DNA of 56,599 nt from UBA1724 sp963632245 (GTDB lineage Bacteria; Verrucomicrobiota; Lentisphaeria; Oligosphaerales; Oligosphaeraceae), in contig CAVGTF010000002.1 in NCBI GenBank assembly GCA_963632245.1, positions 1-56,599 of the forward strand, written 5' to 3'. The notes under the pieces were generated by a model, which did not search any database, was not told where the DNA came from, and worked only from the letters and a program-made list of their open reading frames with translations. Made by a program: the position numbers and the translations under genes. This document shows positions 49,899-56,599 of the stretch, one piece after another. Position 1 is the first letter of the stretch; every line of letters begins with the position of its first letter.

Positions 49899-51812
49899 TT
49901 AGATGAGTCGGTCGAGGATGTAGTTGATGCGGGCGGTGGTGTTTTTGGTGCCCATGAGGAAATCCACGAAGCTATCCAGCTTTCGGGCGTTGTCGACGGT
50001 GACCAGCTGGAGCCGCATGGTTGTCCCGCGGATGAACTGTCCGAATTCCCCGGGGCTGATTTCGCCGAGACCCTTGAAGCGCGTGATCTCCACATCGCGT
50101 CCCATGGTCTTGACGGCGGCGTCTCGCTCTTGTTCGGAGTAGCAGTATACGGGCTTCTTGGATTTCGAGCGGACGCTGAAGAGGGGCGTGTCCAGGATAT
50201 AGAGGTGTTCTGCGGAGAGAAGCTGCGGGAAGAATTTCAGGAAGAAGATGATGAGGAGATTCCGGATGTGGTATCCATCGGGATCGGCATCGGTGGCGAT
50301 GACCACCTTTGCGTATCGGAGGTCCTCCATGGTATCCTCGGTGCCCAGGGCGCGCATGACGCCATAGAGCTCCTCGTTGGAGTAGAGGATTTCGCGGGTG
50401 GCGTTGACGCAATTGAGGACCTTCCCTTTCAGGGCGAAGACCGCCTGATACTGTGCGTCGCGGGTCTGCATGATGCTCCCCGCAGCGGAGTCTCCCTCGG
50501 TGAGGAAGATCATGGAGTTCTGGCAGTGTTCCTTGTCCTCGGGCTTGCGGCGGGAGTCGGTCTCGTTGAGATGGAACTTGCAGTCCCGCAGCTTGGGGAT
50601 CTTCAGGGTGCTCTTGGAGGCGAGCTCCTTGGCGCCCTTCCGGATATTCTGGATCTGTTTGCGGAGGGATTCGTTTCGGGAGATCTTCTCGAAGATCGCC
50701 TCCTTGACCTCCGGATTTTTGTAGAGGAACTGGACGATCGCCGCCTTGATGTCGGCCACCAGCCCCGCGCGGATCTCCGGATTGTAGAGCTTGTGCTTGG
50801 TCTGGGATTCGAAGACCGGGTTCTGGAGACGAATGGCGATGGCGCCGAAGAGACCGCCGCGGACATCGTCGGGATCGAACTGCTTGTCCTTAGGGGCCAG
50901 CTCGTTGATCGCCTTCACTACGCCTTCCTTGAAGGCGGCCAGGTGGGTTCCGCCGTCATTGGTGAACTGCGTATTTGCGAAGGAGTAGTAGTTCTCGTTG
51001 GCGGAGCCGGTATGGCAGAATGCGAATTCCAGCTTGTCGGTTCGGTGGTGGATAATCTGGTAGAGGGGCTCCGCCTCCATCTTGCTCTCCAGCAGATCCA
51101 ACAGTCCCCGCCGGGAGTAGAACTTCTTTCCGTTGAACTCCAGGGAGAGCCCCGGATTCAGCCAGGCGTAGTGCAACAGCCGGCGTTCCAGGAATTTGGT
51201 CTCGAAATGGAATTCGCCGAAGACCTCTGTGGAGGGACGGAAGGCGATGTAGGTGCCGTTGGATTCGGTGGTCGGGAGGTTCTCCTGCTTCTCCGCCAAA
51301 TGGCCCTCGTGGAAGAGGACCCGTGACATCTTTCCGTCGCGGTAGCTGATGGCCTCGAAGGTCTCCGATAGGAAGTTCACCGCCTTCAGGCCCACGCCGT
51401 TCATGCCGATGGAGGCCGAGAAGGCCATGGGCTGGCCGTCCTTGCCGAGCTTGAACTTTCCGCCGGTGTTGATCTTGGAGACGCAGTCCTCCAGCTTCCC
51501 CTGGGGGATGCCGCGTCCGAAGTCGCGGACGGAGAGGAGCTTGTCGGGGGAGAGCGCCACCACCACGCGGCGCCCCATGCCCATGAGGAATTCGTCAATG
51601 CAGTTGTCTACCACCTCTTTGAAGAGAACGTAGACGCCGTCGTCGGTGTGGTCGCCGTTTCCCAGTGCGCCGATGTACATGCCGGGGCGGTGGCGCATGT
51701 GCGTCACCGGGTCCACGCTCTGGATGGCGTCTTCATCGTAGACGGCGCCATCCAGGGGTGCGGGCATCTCTGGCATGTCCAGGAGCGGGGTGCTGTTTGG
51801 GTCTTCGGCCAT
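49899..51812 (-). CDS. parE: Type IIA DNA topoisomerase subunit B (ParE-type)
   Basis: 637 residues. The GHKL ATPase domain (about 25-240) has VDNCIDEF, DFGRGIP and GMNGVGLKAVN; the transducer follows, and the TOPRIM part has LTEGDSAAGS (near 439) and DADPDGYHIRN (near 508). EGDSAAG and DADPDG differ from the textbook EGDSAGG and DADVDG, but this style is typical of the Bacteroidetes/PVC topoisomerase IV B subunit. It works with ParC in decatenation; parC is not in the window. GyrB is less likely because of length and these motifs. The leader (CCTCCTCCACCACCAC) is pyrimidine-rich without Shine-Dalgarno. Confidence 0.88.
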   Translation of the reverse strand: MAEDPNSTPLLDMPEMPAPLDGAVYDEDAIQSVDPVTHMRHRPGMYIGALGNGDHTDDGVYVLFKEVVDNCIDEFLMGMGRRVVVALSPDKLLSVRDFGRGIPQGKLEDCVSKINTGGKFKLGKDGQPMAFSASIGMNGVGLKAVNFLSETFEAISYRDGKMSRVLFHEGHLAEKQENLPTTESNGTYIAFRPSTEVFGEFHFETKFLERRLLHYAWLNPGLSLEFNGKKFYSRRGLLDLLESKMEAEPLYQIIHHRTDKLEFAFCHTGSANENYYSFANTQFTNDGGTHLAAFKEGVVKAINELAPKDKQFDPDDVRGGLFGAIAIRLQNPVFESQTKHKLYNPEIRAGLVADIKAAIVQFLYKNPEVKEAIFEKISRNESLRKQIQNIRKGAKELASKSTLKIPKLRDCKFHLNETDSRRKPEDKEHCQNSMIFLTEGDSAAGSIMQTRDAQYQAVFALKGKVLNCVNATREILYSNEELYGVMRALGTEDTMEDLRYAKVVIATDADPDGYHIRNLLIIFFLKFFPQLLSAEHLYILDTPLFSVRSKSKKPVYCYSEQERDAAVKTMGRDVEITRFKGLGEISPGEFGQFIRGTTMRLQLVTVDNARKLDSFVDFLMGTKNTTARINYILDRLI

Positions 51813-51845
51813 GTGGTGGTGGAGGAGGAACGGTGCGGAGTGTGG

Positions 51846-52202
51846 CTATGCCTTCTTGCGGCCCTTCTTGCCGGAGGGATTGCTCTTGGGGGCGCTGAAG
51901 CCGCGGGCACCGCCGCGGCGGCGCTTGCGGGGCATGCCATTCTCGTCGAGGGCGTCGTCGTCCTCGTTGAGCTCTTCCAGGATGTCGCGCTCTTCCTCCT
52001 CGTCGTCCCAGGTGTCCTCGCTTTCGTATTCGCCATCGAGATCCATGTTTTCTTCGTCGTCGATGTCGTTATCGAAGTCATTCTGGAGGGAGGAGGCCAT
52101 GACCAGCTGTCCGCATTCGGGGCAGAAGCCGTCTTCCTTTTCCACTTCGGAAAGCCGCACCTTGCATTCGCAGTGCGGGCATTTGATGGTGTCACCAGCC
52201 AT
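51846..52202 (-). CDS. Small zinc-ribbon protein with acidic linker and basic tail
   Basis: 118 residues. Two CxxC knuckles (C8-x2-C11 and C27-x2-C30) form a zinc ribbon. A long Asp/Glu-rich segment (about 41-90) and a Lys/Arg/Gly-rich tail (about 93-118) follow. This charge layout suggests a nucleic-acid- or ribosome-associated protein, but no known function is recognised. The start at 52202 has AAGGAG 14-19 bases upstream and lies 139 bases past rho. parE follows 33 bases after the stop. Confidence 0.72.
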   Translation of the reverse strand: MAGDTIKCPHCECKVRLSEVEKEDGFCPECGQLVMASSLQNDFDNDIDDEENMDLDGEYESEDTWDDEEEERDILEELNEDDDALDENGMPRKRRRGGARGFSAPKSNPSGKKGRKKA

Positions 52203-52267
52203 AGGTTCTTTTGTTCTCCTTGTTCTTGCTAGGGAAGGGGTGCTGTTCTTCTGGGAAAACGGGGCGT

Positions 52268-52294
52268 AATTTAAGCGGTCAAGCGAATTTGCAA
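52268..52294 (-). promoter_or_regulatory. Candidate promoter of the zinc-ribbon gene
   Basis: On the minus strand, TTGCAA (52294-52289), a 15-bp spacer and TAAATT (52273-52268), about 65 bases before the start codon. It uses the TTGCAA -35 form seen at two tRNA genes; the spacer is short. Confidence 0.35.
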
Positions 52295-52341
52295 CCGCGT
52301 GGCATGCCGGATTTTCCCTGTGAGGCGTGTATGAGGGGTAT

Positions 52342-54141
52342 TTATTCGCCCTGGTTCCGTGCGCTGCGCTGGCGGATTGCCAGCAGGAATTCGGTATTGG
52401 TGTTGTATTTGCGCAGATTGAGGATGAGGCGTTCCATGGCATTTGCGGGGTCTCCGATGGAGCAGAGGCCCTTTCGCAGCTGCCACATGATCTCCAGCTC
52501 GGCGGGATCCACCAGGAGTTCCTCGCGGCGGGTGCCGGATTTGGTGATGTCGATGGCGGGGAAGACGCGGCGGTCGGCCATCTGTCGATCCAGGTGCAGC
52601 TCCATGTTGCCGGTGCCCTTGAACTCCTCGAAGATGAGCTCGTCCATGCGGCTGCCGGTATCGATGAGCGCGGTTGCCAGGATTGTGAGAGAGCCGCCGC
52701 CCTCGATGTTTCGGGCGGAGCCGAAGAAGCGCTTCGGCTTATGGAGGGCGTTGGCGTCCAGTCCGCCGGAGAGGATTCGTCCGGATTTGGGTGCCAGGGT
52801 ATTGTAGGCGCGTGCCAGTCGGGTGATGGAGTCCAGGAGGATGACCACGTGCTTGCCATTCTCCACCAGACGCTTGGCGCGTTCGGAGACCAGGTCGCAG
52901 AGGGCGGCGTGGTGTTCGGGGGGCTCGTCGAAGGTGGAGGCGACCACCTCGGCGTCTACTAGGCGTTTCATGTCGGTGACCTCCTCGGGGCGTTCGTCGA
53001 TGAGCAGGACGATGAGAGTGATATCGTCGTTGTTCTCCAGGATGGAATTCGCCAGCTTTTGGAGGATGATGGTCTTTCCGGTGCGGGGCTGCGCCACGAT
53101 GAGTCCGCGCTGACCGCGTCCGATGGGCGTGACCAGATCGGTGACGCGCATGGAGAGCTCGTCCTTTCCGCGCTCCATGAGGAGCCGCTGTGTGGGATAG
53201 AAGGGCGTGAGGGTCTCGAAGGAGTGCAGCCCGTGTCGCTGGGAGAGCGGGACGCCATTGACTGCCAGGATCTGGACCATTGCGCAGCGGGGATCATTCT
53301 CCCGGGGGCGCCGGATGGCTCCCAGCACGCAGTCGCCCACCCGGAGACCGTAGCGCTTCACGTAGATGGGCGTGAGGTAGATGTCCTCGGGGGACTCCTG
53401 GTAGTTGAGCTCGGCGGCGCGCAGATGCCCATAGCCGTCGCGGCTGATTTCCAGGACGCCCTCACCGTAGGTGGTTTGTTCGGCGGAGCAGTCGCGGAGG
53501 GCATTGACCTCGATGATGCGGTCCACCAGATCGCCGGCGGTGGGGTAGTCCTTGAGGGCGATGCCCAGCTGTTCGGCGAGGGTGACGAGGATTTCGGTGT
53601 CGGTGCCCAGCAGGTGCGGACGGCAGAGGCGCGGGCGCTCGGCGGCCTTCTCGGGCTCCTTGTCCACATAGGCGGGCTGGATTACCTCGTCTTCCGGAAA
53701 ATCCGCCAGCAGTTCGCCGGGGATGGCCGCGTCGTCACGCACAAAACGGCCCTTCTGGCCCTGGGGCTTCGGGAAGGGCTTCTGTTTGCGGGGCTGTGCG
53801 GCGGGCGCCTGTGGCCCATTGCCGTTGTTTCCGTTTCCCTGTTCCCGGGCTTTCTTGGGGGTATCGGGGATGCGTTTCTTTTCGGCCTTGGTGGGGCTGC
53901 GCCGTGGCGGGGGCAGGGTGACTGCGGCGGCGGTGGTGCCGGGCTTGGAGAGAGTGACCAGTCCTGTTCCCAGGTTTGGGATCAGGGAGCTGAAGAGTGG
54001 CGTCTCGGCGGAGGAAGCGAAGTCATCGTGTCCGTCCTTGTCCGGGGTGTGCTGTTCCTGGTCGTCATCGGGCGAGGAATCCTGCGGGGAGAAGGTATAG
54101 CTCTTCGTCTCGTCGTTGGGGTTTTCTTCGGGATTGGCCAT
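52342..54141 (-). CDS. rho: Transcription termination factor Rho
   Basis: 599 residues against 419 in E. coli. The core is complete: a Rho N-terminal helix bundle near 180-215, the RNA-binding cold-shock-like domain (YGEGVLEISRDGYGHLR), Walker A AQPRTGKT, Walker B VVILLDSITRLARAYN and the Q/R-loop region SGGLDANALHKPKRFFGSARNIEGGGSLTI. The extra 170 or so N-terminal residues are low-complexity: acidic at first, then Lys/Pro/Gln-rich. Such extensions are known in several phyla and can bind RNA or promote condensation. The start at 54141 (MANPEENP) has a C/A-rich leader without Shine-Dalgarno; longer in-frame readings run into coaE. Confidence 0.95.
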   Translation of the reverse strand: MANPEENPNDETKSYTFSPQDSSPDDDQEQHTPDKDGHDDFASSAETPLFSSLIPNLGTGLVTLSKPGTTAAAVTLPPPRRSPTKAEKKRIPDTPKKAREQGNGNNGNGPQAPAAQPRKQKPFPKPQGQKGRFVRDDAAIPGELLADFPEDEVIQPAYVDKEPEKAAERPRLCRPHLLGTDTEILVTLAEQLGIALKDYPTAGDLVDRIIEVNALRDCSAEQTTYGEGVLEISRDGYGHLRAAELNYQESPEDIYLTPIYVKRYGLRVGDCVLGAIRRPRENDPRCAMVQILAVNGVPLSQRHGLHSFETLTPFYPTQRLLMERGKDELSMRVTDLVTPIGRGQRGLIVAQPRTGKTIILQKLANSILENNDDITLIVLLIDERPEEVTDMKRLVDAEVVASTFDEPPEHHAALCDLVSERAKRLVENGKHVVILLDSITRLARAYNTLAPKSGRILSGGLDANALHKPKRFFGSARNIEGGGSLTILATALIDTGSRMDELIFEEFKGTGNMELHLDRQMADRRVFPAIDITKSGTRREELLVDPAELEIMWQLRKGLCSIGDPANAMERLILNLRKYNTNTEFLLAIRQRSARNQGE

Positions 54142-54191
54142 GAGGGGGATTTGTGTGTGTTGGTTGTGATATGGAAAGCTGTCGTGTGGCG

Positions 54192-54779
54192 CTAGGGGAG
54201 CCAGCGCAGGAGAAGCCGTGAGCACTTGTCCTGGAGTTCGTCCAGGGAGCCGGTGGTATCGATGACCACATCGGCGCGGCGACGCTTTTCCTCCATGGGG
54301 AGTTGTGCGTCCAGGCGATGACGGATCTCCGTGGGAGTCCATCCGCGCTGGAGGAGGCGGTGCCACTGGATTTCGGGGGGGCAGCAGACCGCCACCACCG
54401 CCTGTGCGGGCCGCACGCGATACCATCCGCTTTCGAACCAGAGGGGGATGGCGGCGAAGAGCGGCTGGGGCTCGGCGGCCTTCTCCTGGAGGCCCAGGCT
54501 CTCGCGGATGGCGGGATGCATGCGCTGCTCCAGCCACTGGCGCTCCCGGGGATCCGCGAAGATCTTCCGGCCCAGCAACCGGCGGTCCAGGGAGCCGTCT
54601 TCCTTCTTCAGGTCGTCTCCGAAGTGCTCCAGGATCTCCGCCAGAAGCGGCGTGCCGGGCTCATAGAGCTGGTGGGCAAGCACATCGGTGTCCACGCACT
54701 TGGCCCCCAGCTTTTCCAGGCATTTGAGGACGGTGCTCTTACCGGCGCCAATGCCACCGGTGATGACAATGAGAGACAT
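54192..54779 (-). CDS. coaE: Dephospho-CoA kinase
   Basis: 195 residues, the normal size. P-loop GGIGAGKST (8-16), DTDVLAHQLYEPG, HPAIRE and the lid region RRADVVIDTTGS are as in the family. It phosphorylates dephospho-CoA to complete coenzyme A synthesis. Six bases separate it from miaA upstream, and rho starts 50 bases downstream, so the genes form one minus-strand operon. Confidence 0.94.
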   Translation of the reverse strand: MSLIVITGGIGAGKSTVLKCLEKLGAKCVDTDVLAHQLYEPGTPLLAEILEHFGDDLKKEDGSLDRRLLGRKIFADPRERQWLEQRMHPAIRESLGLQEKAAEPQPLFAAIPLWFESGWYRVRPAQAVVAVCCPPEIQWHRLLQRGWTPTEIRHRLDAQLPMEEKRRRADVVIDTTGSLDELQDKCSRLLLRWLP

Positions 54780-54785
54780 GGCTTT

Positions 54786-55754
54786 TTACGCTTGTGCGCT
54801 TTCTTCTGGGTTGGGACGACTCGGCGGGGGCGCTTGCATTCGGCGGAGGATCTCCCCCGCCAGGATATCAGCGGTATTCCCGCAAAATTCTTCGATGGCT
54901 AGGAATTCGGCGCCGGGGTGTTGGTGCCGGAACCAGGTGAGTTGCCGGCGGGCATACTGGATGGTGCGGTTCGTCAGGGTCTCCTGGAGTGCGGCGCGTT
55001 CCCCCGGACGGCCCGCTTTCAGCCAGGCGGCGATGTCGCGATAGCCCAACGCCTGCCAGGCGGTGGGCGCGCTCTCCAGCCCCAGGGACAGCGCCCGCTC
55101 GCACTCCTCAATCCATCCGCTAGAGAGCATCCCCGCAGTTCGGAGACGGATGCGCTCTTTTAATGCCGGAAAATCGGGCAGGAGGCAGAATTGCCGGAAG
55201 CCCTCCTTGGGCCACTCGTGGCGCTTTTTCAGGAGCCAGGGCGGGGTGCCGGTGAGCCGCAGGACCTCCACGGCGCGCAGGAGATGCCGGGGATTCTGGA
55301 GGAGATCCACGGGGGGATTCCCCGTGCGCTTGAGCTCCTCCCGCAGCGCCTGGAGGCCCTCCGGTGTCTCAGCCTCCTGGCGGAGGCGCTCCGAGAGCTC
55401 CGGATCGCCGGGCATGAGGGAGAAGCCGTAGACCAGCGCTCGCGCATACAGACCCGTGCCCCCCACGAATACTGCAGCGCGCTTGCGCGCGGATAGGTCG
55501 TCCAGGAGCTCCTGCGCTTTTGGCAGGAAGAGATTCACATTCCAGGGTGCCTCCAGCGGCAGGAAGCCCACCAGGTGGTGTGGTGCTAGGGAGAGCTCCT
55601 CCGGGGTGGGCTGCGCAGTGCCAATGGGCAGGTCCCGATAGACCTGCATGGAGTCGAAGGAGACAACCTCTCCCGACAGGCGCTGCGCAAGCTGGGCACC
55701 CACCGCGCTCTTTCCGGAGCAGGTGGGGCCCAGAATGACGATGGCGTCCCCCAT
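54786..55754 (-). CDS. miaA: tRNA dimethylallyltransferase
   Basis: 322 residues. P-loop GPTCSGKS (9-16), SFDSMQVYRDLPIGTAQPT, FVGGTGLYARALV, LLRAVEVLRLTG, ALGYRD and RRQLTWFRHQ are all MiaA signatures. It transfers a dimethylallyl group to A37 of tRNAs reading codons that begin with U. It starts five bases after lspA ends and is followed by coaE. Confidence 0.95.
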   Translation of the reverse strand: MGDAIVILGPTCSGKSAVGAQLAQRLSGEVVSFDSMQVYRDLPIGTAQPTPEELSLAPHHLVGFLPLEAPWNVNLFLPKAQELLDDLSARKRAAVFVGGTGLYARALVYGFSLMPGDPELSERLRQEAETPEGLQALREELKRTGNPPVDLLQNPRHLLRAVEVLRLTGTPPWLLKKRHEWPKEGFRQFCLLPDFPALKERIRLRTAGMLSSGWIEECERALSLGLESAPTAWQALGYRDIAAWLKAGRPGERAALQETLTNRTIQYARRQLTWFRHQHPGAEFLAIEEFCGNTADILAGEILRRMQAPPPSRPNPEESAQA

Positions 55755-55759
55755 GCTCG

Positions 55760-56272
55760 TCAGTCTTCCCCGCGGGGAGCCTTTCCGTGATCCCGCCAGC
55801 TACGGTAGAGCTCGTATCCCGCCAAGAAGCAGACGGAGAGACAGATCGCGCTGTCCGCCACATTGAAGGCAGGCCAGAATTCGAAGCGCAGGAAGTCGAC
55901 GACGCCCTTCGGGAAGAAGAGCCGGTCGATCATGTTCCCTAGGACGCCGCCCAGCAGGACGCCGCAGGGGATGGCGTAGAAGGAGTCCTTTTCCACCACG
56001 CGTCGCCAGAAGAGGACCAATGCCGCCGCTACCATCAAAGAGAAGATCCCCAGGAGCCAGCTGCGGCCCTCCAGCATCCCCCAGGCCGCGCCCGTGTTCC
56101 GCCAGTGCACCAGCTTGAAGAATCCCGGGATGATCACGAATTCCCCTGCGCCCGGCACCGGCCAGACACGGCAGACGACGTATTTCGTCAGCTGATCCAG
56201 GAACAATACCAGCAGGGCGCAGATGCCGGGCCAGCCAAGCAACGAGGTGCGGGATAGATGCGGATTCTTCAC
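55760..56272 (-). CDS. lspA: Lipoprotein signal peptidase (SPase II)
   Basis: 170 residues with four transmembrane helices. The catalytic aspartates are D116 (GGVLGNMIDRL) and D140 (FNVADSAI), with DQLTK, NTGAAWG and VVDFL also present. It cleaves prolipoprotein signal peptides after lipid modification. The start codon is GTG at 56272, with no Shine-Dalgarno visible. It is the first gene of the lspA-miaA-coaE-rho run. Confidence 0.95.
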   Translation of the reverse strand: MKNPHLSRTSLLGWPGICALLVLFLDQLTKYVVCRVWPVPGAGEFVIIPGFFKLVHWRNTGAAWGMLEGRSWLLGIFSLMVAAALVLFWRRVVEKDSFYAIPCGVLLGGVLGNMIDRLFFPKGVVDFLRFEFWPAFNVADSAICLSVCFLAGYELYRSWRDHGKAPRGED

Positions 56273-56599
56273 GGAAGGAACAAAAGGGGAGGGGAAGAGG
56301 GGATTCCCCGGGTGCTTGCAAACGGACTCCGAGAGGAGCCATCGTTAGACAAATCAGGGAAAAAGAGTGCGTCGCGTGACTGGCTAGAGATCCGGAGATC
56401 CTCCTCCGAAAACAACGCCGACACGGCGGAATCTTACAGGGAAAACTGCTTCAAGTCAGGAAAAAGCATAGGGGCCTGGCATCATATCTTGCCGGCAATG
56501 CGCGTACCATAATACGAATTCCCACGCCGCGCACCACTCAGCCCGCAAAAACTCGAATGCATCAAGTCAGCCCCCCCCCTCACAAAGAAAGAACCCCAG
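56273..56599. other. Non-coding edge of the window
   Basis: I see no gene, tRNA or clear promoter in these 327 bases. A plus-strand ORF from 56258 to 56512 has no coding character. TTGCAAAC occurs at 56316-56323 but has no convincing -10 partner on either strand. A C9 run lies near the right end. Confidence 0.4.

Noticed and set aside
49458..51326. Plus-strand ORF of 622 codons antisense to parE and ung
   Set aside because: A shadow of two well-recognised minus-strand genes, without domain signal.

Overview
The window looks like a chromosome segment of a Gram-negative bacterium from the PVC side of the tree. A Kiritimatiellota, Lentisphaerota or Verrucomicrobiota gut-type lineage fits best, but this is an inference from protein style and not a placement. 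Pointers are an LptD-type outer-membrane protein, a Bacteroidetes/PVC-style ParE with EGDSAAG in place of EGDSAGG, a Rho with a long disordered N-terminus, and a giant secreted protein full of Asp-rich thrombospondin-3-like repeats and LamG folds. Many leading genes have pyrimidine-rich leaders instead of Shine-Dalgarno sites. Coding DNA is GC-rich with strong codon bias.

Layout. 0.1-1.5 kb: MATE exporter (minus strand). 1.7-3.8 kb: tRNA-Lys(CTT), the EF-P lysyl-transferase EpmA and a XerC/D recombinase. 4.5-23.5 kb: one gene of 6315 codons. It encodes a secreted C10 (streptopain-type) cysteine protease with its Spi propeptide, fused to about 5900 residues of Ca-binding-like loops, beta-sandwich repeats, three LamG domains and a C-terminal GYWI-type domain. 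24.1-30.4 kb: a compact, often ATGA-overlapping operon of pteridine-reductase-like SDR, a periplasmic coiled-coil protein, an ExbB/TolQ-like channel with a periplasmic extension, ExbD, a PHP phosphatase, an MreD-like protein and PBP2. 31.1-33.2 kb: elongation factor G. 33.9-37.7 kb: rhomboid protease, phosphoheptose isomerase and LptD, an envelope/LPS group. 37.8-41.0 kb: tRNA-Leu(GAG), MnmG, RdgB and a membrane protein of unknown function. 41.1-45.5 kb: an accessory stretch of less biased composition with a flavodoxin-family protein, a secreted GH42-like glycosidase and an orphan RelB/DinJ antitoxin. 45.7-48.7 kb: tRNA-Gly(TCC) and two tandem AAA_14/DUF4143 ATPases with a duplicated upstream element. 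48.8-49.2 kb: an esterase pseudogene. 49.2-56.3 kb: a minus-strand housekeeping run of lspA, miaA, coaE, rho, a zinc-ribbon protein, parE and ung.

Most of the larger gaps (1.5-1.7, 3.8-4.3, 23.5-24.1, 30.4-30.9 and 33.2-33.8 kb) are built from one family of intergenic mosaic repeats. Its modules are GGAGGAA tracts followed by a fixed series of GC-rich palindromes, often closed by an inverted TTCCTCC tract. This repeat family, the giant protease-adhesin with its hairpin-rich leader, and the duplicated palindromic leader of the AAA_14 pair are the least ordinary features here. I found no CRISPR array, no complete insertion sequence, no rRNA and no prophage.
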